Notes: generated by a model not told the origin, from the letters alone. A DNA stretch of 7,391 nucleotides from Verrucomicrobiales bacterium (GCA_005789375.1 SXXZ01000377.1:1-7391), one strand, 5' to 3'. Positions 1 to 5,920 are shown, counted from the stretch's first letter. A program made the numbers and translations.

Positions 1-939
1 GACAAAGTCCCCCACCCGAATCACGCCTCGCTCGATCAAATCCAGAGCGGCGCGGATGGATCGGGGTGTATGGTGAAAGCTGGCCAGAAGCGTTAGGTTG
101 GAATAGTGCAATAAACCGGTGTCGAGCGTGACCGAAGTACCAGCCGGACAGCCGCCAAAGAAATTCACCCGCCCTCCCTTGCGCACGAGCCGAGTCGCCG
201 CTTCCCAGGCCGTCGGCTTGCCCACCGCCTCAAAGACCGCATCGAACGCAGTGAACGGCTCCGCGGCCCGGATCGCAGCATCCAAATCCTCGCGGCCCTC
301 CATGTCCACCACGCTCGAAGCCCCGAGACGCCGCGCCAGGGCTAATCGAGCCTCGCCGCGACCGGCTACCGCCACGACACACCCAGCCTCTACGGCCAGA
401 GCGATAGCAAATAACCCAATGGGACCCGCACCCATCACCAGCACCCGTTCTTGGGACTTCAATTGAAGATCCTGAATCCCCTGAACCACGCACGCCAAGG
501 GTTCGGTCAGCGCCGCGGCCTCGAAGAGAGTCTCTGGACGCAACCGCATTAAATTCTTCGCCACGATCCGGGCCGGTAAAACAATCGACTCCGCATACGC
601 GCCATTAAGAAAGAGGAGGTCATCGCAAAGATTTTCCTGACCGTCCGCACAGCGCCCACACTGGCCACAGGGAGCTGAATTAGCGCAAACCACCCGATCA
701 CCCACAAACCAACCCACAGCCCCTGGCGCGACCTCGACAATTGTCCCAGCCAATTCATGACCAAAGACGCACGGCGGCGTCAGCATCCGGGCGTGGTAGC
801 CGCGGCGGTACACCTTCAGATCGGTACCACAAGTCAGGGCGGCCCCGATCCGAACCCGAACCTCGCCGGCCAAGAGGACCCCTTCCTCGAGTGATTCCAC
901 CCGAATCTCCTCCCGCCCGTACAGCACCGCTGCCTTCAT
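1..939 (-). CDS. Zinc-dependent medium-chain alcohol/polyol dehydrogenase, C-terminus cut by window edge
   Basis: An open frame from ATG at 939 runs leftward for 313 codons to base 1 without a stop, so the C-terminus lies outside the window; the family is usually about 340-350 residues. The start fits: GAGGAA lies 9 nt upstream (949-954). Seen in the translation: catalytic-zinc motif TCGTD (C37), GHE (H61, E62), a structural zinc site with four cysteines (C91, C94, C97, C105), TEPLAC (E146), and the Rossmann motif GAGPIG (170-175). This is the layout of the sorbitol/threonine dehydrogenase branch of the MDR superfamily, which oxidises an alcohol to a ketone or aldehyde with NAD(P). The end of the second Rossmann strand reads AGRGE, with no acidic residue where NAD enzymes usually have Asp; I infer possible NADP preference. 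The substrate cannot be told. Probably cytosolic; it appears to be transcribed separately from the tRNA upstream. Confidence 0.93.
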   Translation of the reverse strand, partial: MKAAVLYGREEIRVESLEEGVLLAGEVRVRIGAALTCGTDLKVYRRGYHARMLTPPCVFGHELAGTIVEVAPGAVGWFVGDRVVCANSAPCGQCGRCADGQENLCDDLLFLNGAYAESIVLPARIVAKNLMRLRPETLFEAAALTEPLACVVQGIQDLQLKSQERVLVMGAGPIGLFAIALAVEAGCVVAVAGRGEARLALARRLGASSVVDMEGREDLDAAIRAAEPFTAFDAVFEAVGKPTAWEAATRLVRKGGRVNFFGGCPAGTSVTLDTGLLHYSNLTLLASFHHTPRSIRAALDLIERGVIRVGDFV

Positions 940-1126
940 GCACTGACGTTCCTCGCCCCGCCCCCCACCGACCAGCAAGAAACAAGCAAGAGCAGCGCCC
1001 AACCCACGAAACGAGGCAGACGCAAAACAATCGATTCAGGAACCCGCAGAGAGGAACACCCAGAATCTCGGCAAAGAAAACGAGTCAGAGAAAACTGCGA
1101 AGGGAGGAAATCACCGTCTGGAGGAC

Positions 1127-1147
1127 AAAAACACCCAGTGGGTGTCT
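1127..1147 (-). terminator. Possible intrinsic terminator after the tRNA-Ala unit
   Basis: On the minus strand a 6-bp perfect stem, ACACCC / GGGTGT with loop ACT (1131-1145), runs directly into a short U-run (1127-1131). A G-U and an A-U pair can lengthen the stem using the first Us. It lies about 210 nt beyond the tRNA 3' end and before the dehydrogenase start, so it could end the tRNA transcript and insulate the next gene. The U-run is short, hence only moderate confidence. Confidence 0.5.
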
Positions 1148-1264
1148 CAGCGAACCGAATCCGAAGCACCACCAATTTTGAAATACTCAACAAATCTGAA
1201 GCACTGAACCTCCGGTGAGAGAGGGTGATTTAGAGCGTTGAGAATTTGGAGGGCTTGGAGGAAG

Positions 1265-1296
1265 CGTCGGAGATTTTGAACGTCGGAGATTCTAAA
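1265..1296. repeat. 16-bp tandem duplication
   Basis: Two adjacent 16-bp units (1265-1280 and 1281-1296) match at 14 of 16 positions and share the exact 11-mer CGTCGGAGATT. It lies in non-coding DNA downstream of the tRNA. It looks like a simple slippage duplication; no function is visible. Confidence 0.7.
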
Positions 1297-1343
1297 TTGT
1301 GGGAATTTAAAACTCGGGAAGGTGGAGCGTTGGCGTTGCCCCA

Positions 1344-1448
1344 GCTTTCGGGCTGAAGTGGTGGAGCCGAGGAGATTCGAACTCCTGACCCCCACAATGC
1401 CATTGTGGTGCTCTACCAACTGAGCTACGACCCCACTGGCCCGAAAGC
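1344..1448 (-). ncRNA. Pre-tRNA leader/trailer stem enclosing tRNA-Ala
   Basis: Bases 1344-1353 (GCTTTCGGGC) are the exact inverted complement of 1439-1448 (GCCCGAAAGC). In the minus-strand transcript the leader would pair for 10 bp with the trailer, separated from the mature tRNA by only 4 nt (5' side) and 5 nt (3' side), forming an extended hairpin stacked under the acceptor stem. The predicted transcription start falls just before the stem. The pairing is seen directly; a role in processing or 3'-end protection is inferred. The trailer can also form a weak 4-bp hairpin by itself. Confidence 0.6.
1359..1434 (-). tRNA. tRNA-Ala (anticodon GGC)
   Basis: The minus strand folds into a full 76-nt cloverleaf. 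The acceptor stem GGGGTCG/CGGCTCC includes the G3:U70 wobble that is the alanine identity element. The remaining parts are T8-A9, D-stem GCTC/GAGC with loop AGTTGGTA, anticodon stem CCACA/TGTGG with loop ATGGCAT (anticodon GGC), a 5-nt variable loop, T-stem AGGAG/CTCCT with loop TTCGAAT, discriminator A and an encoded CCA (1359-1361). The GGC anticodon reads GCC and GCU codons. It stands alone, not in an rRNA operon, with its own promoter just upstream. Confidence 0.97.
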
Positions 1449-1455
1449 GGCGCGC

Positions 1456-1483
1456 ACTTTAGGAATTCCAGTCGAACTGTCAA
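1456..1483 (-). promoter_or_regulatory. Sigma70-type promoter of tRNA-Ala
   Basis: On the minus strand a perfect -35 box TTGACA (1478-1483) is followed after 16 bp by TAAAGT (1456-1461), 4 of 6 to the -10 consensus. The expected start is near 1449, leaving a leader of about 15 nt before the mature 5' end at 1434. The stretch after the -10 box is very GC-rich (GCGCGCC), like the discriminator of stringently controlled stable-RNA promoters; that last point is inference. Confidence 0.72.
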
Positions 1484-1653
1484 AGTACTTTTACGAAATA
1501 CTTTCAAAACTCCGACAACCCAGCTCCCCAAGAAACCCTCCAACGAGACCTTTTTCCCTCCTCCAAGCCCCTCAATATCTCCGCCAATCAGACGAAAAAT
1601 TTAGATCGAACAACCTCACTCTAGACCGAAAAAATCTCATCTATTACCCAAGC

Positions 1654-1768
1654 ACCTCCGAGGTAGGGCGATTTCTCCGAGAGCGCCACGTCCGCAGACA
1701 CGGACCGTCGCAGAGATCAGTCCGCCGCAGATACGGACCGCTCGGAGATCGGTCCCTACCTAGGAGGT
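1654..1768. repeat. Large imperfect palindrome with internal tandem duplication (probable dispersed intergenic repeat)
   Basis: The ends pair as four blocks: 1654-1659 with 1763-1768 (6 bp), one mismatch, 1661-1668 with 1754-1761 (AGGTAGGG/CCCTACCT, 8 bp), 1669-1672 with 1748-1751 (4 bp) and 1675-1681 with 1741-1747 (CTCCGAG/CTCGGAG, 7 bp), with 2-nt bulges on each side. This gives 25 bp in all. Inside sit two small hairpins (1690-1694/1701-1705 and 1720-1724/1734-1738, both GTCCG/CGGAC) in two tandem units of about 33 bp; the first 16 bases of each (1692-1707, 1725-1740) differ at one position. It has no coding potential and no adjacent U-run. The composition resembles REP/MITE-like intergenic palindromes, and I recall similar GTAGGGCG...CCCTACC elements in Verrucomicrobia, unverified. 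Confidence 0.75.
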
Positions 1769-1907
1769 CCTCGGACTACATCCGGCGGGCAAAAAACATC
1801 AACGCCCCCAGCCCCTTGTAGCCTGTCCCCGAAAACCACCGATCGCCCAAGCAGCAGCGGCCGCTCACCCACGCACACACGCCAATCCCAACAGAGCTCC
1901 ACATCAC

Positions 1908-2822
1908 TCACTGATCCGAAGACATCACCCGAACACCCTCAACCAGACGCTCCAAACGCCGGCCATACTCCACAAAATTGGCCTTCAACGCCGCATCGGA
2001 CGGAGGCACCGCCACGCCACTGGCATCATGGAACACCGCGACCATGTGAGGCTCGATGCTCAAGGCCCCAGAATAACCGCGCCGAAAGGCATCCTCCAAA
2101 ATTCGCACCACCGCACCATCCCCCTCTCCAGGCCAGTGATAGTCGGCGTCATTCTTAGCATCGCACCAACGAGCATCCTTGATGTGGATGTGTTCCGAGA
2201 CATCGCGAACCTGAGTCCAGAACTCCCACGGATCCTGCCGAGGATGAGGCGCTACCCCTGTTCGGTCGGCATTGAAGACCGGATTGGCCGTATCAAAAAC
2301 CCACTTCAATCCCGGCACCGCCTCCAACAACCGCAGCGCATGCCGCCAACTCATCCCGCCGTAGTTCATGCAGTTTTCATGCAACGGCTGAATACCCGCA
2401 TCGAGAAAACGCTGAGTCACCTCCCGCATCCGACGGAAACGCTCCTCCTCCATCAGGTCGGCGCCATCTCGGACCTTGTAGCTCATTACACGCACGTATT
2501 TGGAACCCAGACGCTGCATGCGAGGAATAGCGCGCTCCACCTCCGCCAGAGTGATCGCAAAGGGATCTTCGACACTCTTGGCCCAGTTCCCGATCGTGGA
2601 AGCGAAGCAATAAATCGACAACCCAGACGCGCTCAGAGCCTGCTCCACCGAATCGAAAGCCGCGTCCGGGAGATCGTGGAGATTGGACTTAGGAAAGCCC
2701 GGCACCGTGATGTTGCGGGCCTCAATGTGCTTCCAACCCAACTCGTGGGCTGCCGCTATCTGAGACTCCAGTAAGTTTCCGGCTTCGTCGCCAATGCCGC
2801 AGTACAGGGAGGGAAAACTCAT
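1908..2822 (-). CDS. Sugar phosphate isomerase/epimerase-like TIM-barrel protein
   Basis: This 304-residue protein fits the xylose-isomerase-like TIM-barrel family (AP_endonuc_2 fold), which includes hydroxypyruvate isomerases, tagatose epimerases and inosose dehydratases. The start at 2822 (MSFPSLYCGIGDEAG) is chosen because AAGGTG lies 7 nt upstream and the family fold begins at once. The frame stays open to an ATG at 2987, but that extension reads through a terminator and another gene. Likely metal ligands, one per barrel strand: E149 in LHENC, D177 in VFDTAN, H213 in HIHIKD and E257 in SIEPH; K215-D216 and PGEGDG (231-236) are also typical. The barrel spans nearly the whole protein, with no signal peptide, so cytosolic. 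Expected reaction: divalent-metal-dependent isomerisation or epimerisation of a sugar or polyol; the substrate is not determinable. The nearby dehydrogenase could belong to the same sugar route, but the tRNA and two intergenic regions separate them. Confidence 0.9.
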   Translation of the reverse strand: MSFPSLYCGIGDEAGNLLESQIAAAHELGWKHIEARNITVPGFPKSNLHDLPDAAFDSVEQALSASGLSIYCFASTIGNWAKSVEDPFAITLAEVERAIPRMQRLGSKYVRVMSYKVRDGADLMEEERFRRMREVTQRFLDAGIQPLHENCMNYGGMSWRHALRLLEAVPGLKWVFDTANPVFNADRTGVAPHPRQDPWEFWTQVRDVSEHIHIKDARWCDAKNDADYHWPGEGDGAVVRILEDAFRRGYSGALSIEPHMVAVFHDASGVAVPPSDAALKANFVEYGRRLERLVEGVRVMSSDQ

Positions 2823-2829
2823 TTCCCGA

Positions 2830-2835
2830 CACCTT
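2830..2835 (-). promoter_or_regulatory. Ribosome binding site deciding the TIM-barrel start
   Basis: AAGGTG on the minus strand lies 7 nt before ATG at 2822. It favours this start over the upstream ATG at 2987, whose reading frame would cross the terminator at 2880-2911. Confidence 0.65.
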
Positions 2836-2852
2836 ACAACCAACACCGCCCC

Positions 2853-2906
2853 AAGGCCACCCTCGCGGACGAGACCCTTAAAAACAACAAAGGCCACCCT
2901 TGCGGA
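2853..2906. repeat. Direct repeat copying the terminator arm
   Basis: Bases 2853-2869 and 2890-2906 match at 16 of 17 positions (AAGGCCACCCTCGCGGA versus AAGGCCACCCTTGCGGA), offset by 37 bp. The second copy contains the loop and one arm of the intrinsic terminator. The first lies in the 5' leader of the TIM-barrel gene and could pair with the other terminator arm. Confidence 0.7.
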
Positions 2907-2911
2907 TGGCC
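2880..2911 (-). terminator. Intrinsic terminator of the small basic protein gene
   Basis: The minus strand gives an 8-bp stem GGCCATCC/GGGTGGCC (2892-2899 with 2904-2911, one U-G pair) closed by a GCAA tetraloop of the GNRA type, followed at once by TTTGTTGTTTTT. It sits 32 nt past the small ORF's stop codon. There is no U-run on the plus-strand side, so it acts on leftward transcription only. It separates the small gene from the TIM-barrel gene, which therefore probably has its own promoter. Confidence 0.9.
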
Positions 2912-2943
2912 TGTGGGTTACGCCCAGAGGGCGGAACTCGCGG

Positions 2944-3054
2944 TTACTTTTTTTTCTTCGGAGCGCTCGCTGCCAACTTGGCGGCATCTTTCCGTCGGAT
3001 CATGTAGGCATTGCGGCGGGCGCGCTTCTGAATTTTGTTGGATTGTTGTCCCAT
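2944..3054 (-). CDS. Small, highly basic conserved-type hypothetical protein (36 aa)
   Basis: ATG at 3054 to TAA at 2944 encodes 36 residues beginning MGQQSNKIQKR and ending PKKKK. Thirteen of the 36 residues are Lys or Arg, in two clusters (residues 7-14 and 20-26) plus a terminal KKKK; the only acidic residue is D23. There is no signal peptide or membrane segment. Support for a real gene: a strong intrinsic terminator 32 nt after the stop, a divergent position to the exported-protein gene, and resemblance to short 'MGQQ-NK-KRRRR' proteins that I recall from Verrucomicrobia and relatives but cannot check here. The upstream sequence has no clear Shine-Dalgarno. Composition suggests binding to RNA, ribosomes or DNA (inference). 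It might be a ribosome-associated peptide; no function is assigned. Confidence 0.72.
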   Translation of the reverse strand: MGQQSNKIQKRARRNAYMIRRKDAAKLAASAPKKKK

Positions 3055-3099
3055 AGCTCGGATTTACTTTCGCAGATGTTTCTACTCTTGGGCGGGAAG

Positions 3100-3831
3100 A
3101 TGAAAGAGCGGCGCAGCAGCTTCAACCTCTTTCTCAGTCTGGCTGCCTTGATCCTGTGCTGGGGAGTCCATGGCGCCACCCCAGAAGAAAAGAAGCTGGA
3201 GAAGGATTTGGAACAGAAAAAGAAAATTGAAGCCAAGCAGATGGCGCAGATCCGCGTCTACCGCGAGGTCATCGAATTCTCCGGCCGAGCCAGCGAACTA
3301 GGAACCCTCGGGGTCAACAAAGCCATCGTGGGTCGCAGCGATCCCGTAGAGATGACCGTCCAGCGCGAAGCCGTGCTGGATGAGCGGGATGTAAAACGGG
3401 CCACCCTCGTCGAGCAGCGAGATCAGTCCTTCTCGATCGCCGTCGACTTCGTCCAACGCGGATCCATGGTGCTGCACATGAACTCCGTGGCCGCCAAGGG
3501 ACAGCGACTCGTCATCGCCGCGCGGTGGTCGAACGGCACCAATGTCTTCAACCGCTGGATCGCCGCCCCGCTCATGCGCCGAGCTCTCGACCAAGGAGTC
3601 ATTGTCTTCACACCGGACATGAGCCGAGAAGAATCGGTCCTCTTCGTGCGCGGACTTAATAACGTGGCCGTGAAGCTGAAAAACCAAACCAAGCCACCGA
3701 AAGAAAAGAAGACCAAGCCTGCGGACTCGAACTCGACCAACGCCGCACCCGGTTCCAAAACCGCCAAACCCAAAGCCCCGAAGGCGGACACCAAGCTGAA
3801 GAACGAATTCGACCCCTTCCAAGGCCAGTGA
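3100..3831 (+). CDS. Exported protein of unknown function with Lys/Pro-rich tail
   Basis: I do not recognise a named family. From ATG at 3100 it is 243 residues: a signal peptide (basic KERR, hydrophobic FLSLAALILCWGV, likely cleavage after HGA at about residue 26); a charged, probably helical/coiled-coil stretch (28-58) rich in Lys/Glu; a compact middle region (about 60-193) with alternating hydrophobic residues suggesting beta strands; and a tail (194-236) very rich in Lys, Pro, Ala and Thr. C20 lacks a proper lipobox. The frame is open back to 2794, and ATG at 3076 is possible, but 3100 gives a normal signal peptide and follows a GGGCGGGAAG stretch. Its stop overlaps the GTG start of the M23 peptidase, so the two are probably translationally coupled and work together in the envelope. 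The tail could bind peptidoglycan or another polyanion (inference). Confidence 0.85.
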   Translation: MKERRSSFNLFLSLAALILCWGVHGATPEEKKLEKDLEQKKKIEAKQMAQIRVYREVIEFSGRASELGTLGVNKAIVGRSDPVEMTVQREAVLDERDVKRATLVEQRDQSFSIAVDFVQRGSMVLHMNSVAAKGQRLVIAARWSNGTNVFNRWIAAPLMRRALDQGVIVFTPDMSREESVLFVRGLNNVAVKLKNQTKPPKEKKTKPADSNSTNAAPGSKTAKPKAPKADTKLKNEFDPFQGQ

Positions 3832-4838
3832 TCCAAACCTTCCTTTATTTCGCGGGCCTGTGCGTGGCCCTGGGGTTGGTCGCTCAGCCCTTTCAATTAC
3901 CCACGGCCAACCGCGCGATCCTAGAACCGGACGGCGGCGGCGAGCGGTATTTCGTGGGCACGGCCGGCAAACCCTGGACCAGCGGTCAGTTCGGCTGCGT
4001 CCGTTCCGGCGGGGCTCAATTGCATGAGGGGCTCGACATCCGCCCCATGCAGCGGGACCGGCGCAACGAACCCACCGACGACGCCCTGTGCGCGACGCCG
4101 GGAACGGTGGCTTACGTCAACACGCATTCCGGACTCTCCAACTACGGCAATTACGTGGTGGTGCGCCATGAGATCAATGGACTCGAAGTCTTCACGCTTT
4201 ACGCCCATCTCGCCTCCGTAGGATCAGGGATCCGGGTGGGCACCCCTGTCCAGACAGGCAAACCCTTGGGCCGCATGGGTCGCACTTCGAACACCCGCCA
4301 GCGAATCACTCCCGACCGGGCCCATCTACACTTTGAGATCACCTTCATGGCGGCCGTGCGCTATGCCGCGTGGCACAAGGCGAACATGGGCGACACCCGC
4401 AACGATCACGGCAACTTCAACGGCCGCAATTTGGTCGGACTGGATCCCGCGGCCGTCTTCCGCTCCCAGGCCCGCTCCGGCGCTCCCTTCAACCTCGCCC
4501 GCCATTTGCGGGAAAGCCCCGAACTCGCACGAGTTCTCATCCGACGACCGGCCCTCGACTGGGTGCGGCGCAACCCCGGTGCCGTCGAGGCCAATCCCGT
4601 CGCTCAGCGCCAGGGCATCGCCGCCTGGGAACTCTCGCTCGGATTCAACGGCATCCCCTTGCGAGCCATTCCCAGGGCGGCCTCCGAATTGCCAGCTAAC
4701 ATGGGCCCCTACCGCCTGCTCGGGGTCAACCCTAAGACGCTCGAGCAATTCCCCTGCGGAAAGTTGGTCTTCAAGCGCGGCCAACTCTGGACCCTCACCG
4801 CCAAAGGACAGCAGTCCCTCGAATTGCTCGCCTACTGA
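3828..4838 (+). CDS. M23 (LytM-type) metallopeptidase, exported
   Basis: 336 residues from GTG at 3828, overlapping the preceding stop (GTGA). The N-terminus is hydrophobic (about 3-20) and reads as a signal peptide or anchor, though without the usual basic residues. The M23 domain covers about 40-175 and holds the zinc ligands H66 and D70 (HEGLD) and H168 of the HLH motif, with H127 (YAHL) and H166 as catalytic histidines. An insertion after the first motif (RDRRNEPTDDA) resembles one M23 subgroup. The family hydrolyses peptide cross-bridges in peptidoglycan; action in the periplasm or cell wall is inferred. Residues from about 210 to 336 form an extra C-terminal region that I do not recognise. 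No strong Shine-Dalgarno precedes the GTG (only AAGG 3 nt away), which fits coupling to the upstream gene. All catalytic residues are present, so it is probably active. Confidence 0.93.
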   Translation: MIQTFLYFAGLCVALGLVAQPFQLPTANRAILEPDGGGERYFVGTAGKPWTSGQFGCVRSGGAQLHEGLDIRPMQRDRRNEPTDDALCATPGTVAYVNTHSGLSNYGNYVVVRHEINGLEVFTLYAHLASVGSGIRVGTPVQTGKPLGRMGRTSNTRQRITPDRAHLHFEITFMAAVRYAAWHKANMGDTRNDHGNFNGRNLVGLDPAAVFRSQARSGAPFNLARHLRESPELARVLIRRPALDWVRRNPGAVEANPVAQRQGIAAWELSLGFNGIPLRAIPRAASELPANMGPYRLLGVNPKTLEQFPCGKLVFKRGQLWTLTAKGQQSLELLAY

Positions 4839-5920
4839 TCAAAATCACCCACCCGGGCACTGTGAGCCGGCAAGGGAGGTGGTTGCAGGGACATGGCGTT
4901 GTCATGTTCCAAGAACTCCCGGCAGCAGTCAAAAAACTCTTCCCGGGTGGTGGATCTCCGGATGCGATGCAAGAATTCCGGAGCGACGCCTTCACCGATG
5001 AAGTTCATATATTTCTTCATCTTCTCAACCTGAAGTCGCTCCCGGAACCCGGCCGTGGGTCGCGTGACTTCATAAAGACGCGTCACGTAGGCCAAGACAT
5101 CGCGGCCCGTGGGTTGCCTCCAACTCCCAGTGCGTTGGTGTTCTCGGATTTGTTCAAAGATCCACGGATTGCGTATGCACCCGCGACCGATCATTAACCC
5201 TCGCGCCCCAGTGTCGCGCAGTACCTGTTCGGCCCGCTCCGGGGAATGCACATTGCCGTTGGCCAGCACCGGGCACGGCATGGCTTGGACGGCGCGGGCG
5301 ATCCAGTCGCTGCGAACCTCCGTCCGATACATTCCGGTGACGGTCCGGCCGTGCACGGTCAGAAGATCGATCTGATGCCGGGCGAAGATCGCCAGGAGTG
5401 CGTCCCAGTCGGCATCGTCACTGAATCCTACCCGCGTCTTGACCGTGAAGGGCACTCGAGTCACGGCCTGGCGGAGAGCTCCCAAGATGGCATCAATTCG
5501 ATGCGGTTCGCGCAACAAGCCTCCACCGGCACACTTGCGGTACACGACGGGCGCGGGGCACCCCAGATTGAGATCCACGGCAGCCACCGGATACTCCTGC
5601 AACTCCCGCGCGGCCTTGGCTAGCGCCACCGGGTCGTTACCGATGAGCTGAGCGATGGCCGGACGACCGGTTGGGTTCTCGACGATGGATCGCAAGATGG
5701 GCGCGTCGAGCGTGCTGGTGCTGTGCACCCGGAAATACTCGGTCCAGTAAACATCCGGACCGCCGTAGTGAGCCAGCACCCCCCAGAACGGCAAATCCGT
5801 GACATCTTGCATCGGAGCCAGGGCCAGCACTGGCTCCGGCCGGGAAAGCAGCGTCCGAAGTTCGAGCGACCCCTCCGGCAGGGGGCGAGCGGAAGGCTCG
5901 TCAGCACGCGGCGGTTCCAT
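4832..5920 (-). CDS. tRNA-dihydrouridine synthase (Dus family)
   Basis: 362 residues, an FMN-dependent enzyme that reduces specific uridines in tRNA to dihydrouridine using NADPH. Family landmarks in order: APMQDVTD (35-42, flavin-binding start of the barrel), NLGCP with catalytic C121, GGGLL, KTRVGF (161-166), VHGRT (189-193), ANGN (220-223) and GLMIGRG (241-247), followed by the helical C-terminal domain. The TEYFRV segment is reminiscent of the DusC group, but I do not assign a subtype. Start choice: ATG at 5920 has GAGGA 9 nt upstream; a TTG at 5929 overlapping the gpsA stop would add three residues but lies too close to the same site. It begins 5 bp after gpsA, so it is the last gene of a plsY-gpsA-dus unit. 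It ends inside the 3' end of the convergent M23 gene (7-bp overlap). Confidence 0.95.
   Translation of the reverse strand: MEPPRADEPSARPLPEGSLELRTLLSRPEPVLALAPMQDVTDLPFWGVLAHYGGPDVYWTEYFRVHSTSTLDAPILRSIVENPTGRPAIAQLIGNDPVALAKAARELQEYPVAAVDLNLGCPAPVVYRKCAGGGLLREPHRIDAILGALRQAVTRVPFTVKTRVGFSDDADWDALLAIFARHQIDLLTVHGRTVTGMYRTEVRSDWIARAVQAMPCPVLANGNVHSPERAEQVLRDTGARGLMIGRGCIRNPWIFEQIREHQRTGSWRQPTGRDVLAYVTRLYEVTRPTAGFRERLQVEKMKKYMNFIGEGVAPEFLHRIRRSTTREEFFDCCREFLEHDNAMSLQPPPLPAHSARVGDFDQ

Larger units (their letters stand above)
940..1358. other. Gene-poor intergenic stretch
   Basis: No convincing protein gene is seen between the dehydrogenase start and the tRNA. Open frames here on both strands are short, of low-complexity composition, or run through the tRNA. 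The stretch holds a likely minus-strand terminator (1127-1147) and a 16-bp tandem duplication (1265-1296). It must also contain the promoter of the dehydrogenase, but I could not pick out a credible -35/-10 pair. The part from about 1150 to 1320 looks more AT-rich than the flanking genes. Confidence 0.6.
1435..1907. other. Gene-free stretch between tRNA-Ala and the TIM-barrel gene
   Basis: Apart from the tRNA promoter (1456-1483) and the large palindromic repeat (1654-1768), nothing here supports a gene. A plus-strand open frame at 1405-1821 crosses the tRNA, its promoter and the palindrome, has no recognisable domain and is rejected. A palindrome AGCGGCCGCT occurs near 1856-1866 without a U-run, so it is not a convincing terminator for the gene ending at 1908. 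Confidence 0.6.

Noticed and set aside
119..493. Open frames on both strands within the dehydrogenase
   Set aside because: They overlap the dehydrogenase in other frames; the zinc and Rossmann motifs are only in the annotated frame.
1147..1419. Minus-strand 90-codon frame through the tRNA
   Set aside because: The first third is a translation of the tRNA itself, a common artefact; the rest shows no recognisable family.
1654..1768. CRISPR or attachment-site reading of the internal repeats
   Set aside because: There are only two units, directly adjacent and without spacers, and no cas or integrase gene is nearby.
1405..1821. Plus-strand 138-codon open frame
   Set aside because: It runs across the antisense of the tRNA, its promoter and the large palindrome. 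It has no recognisable domain and an Arg/Pro/Ser-rich composition typical of a chance frame.
1856..1866. Palindrome AGCGGCCGCT as terminator for the TIM-barrel gene
   Set aside because: No U-run follows on the minus strand and the stem has no room for a loop; probably chance.
2028..2774. Plus-strand 248-codon open frame opposite the TIM-barrel gene
   Set aside because: It lies wholly antisense to a well-supported gene and shows no domain of its own.
2823..2987. N-terminal extension of 55 codons for the TIM-barrel protein
   Set aside because: The extension would start in the small basic gene and be read through a strong intrinsic terminator; the ATG at 2822 has a well-spaced AAGGTG and begins the fold.
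2794..3099. Upstream extension of the exported protein's frame
   Set aside because: It would cover the small basic gene and terminator on the other strand and bury the signal peptide about 100 residues into the protein.
4333..5001. Plus-strand 222-codon frame inside the M23 gene
   Set aside because: It is an out-of-frame, Pro/Ser/Arg-rich shadow of the M23 gene that then runs antisense to the dihydrouridine synthase.
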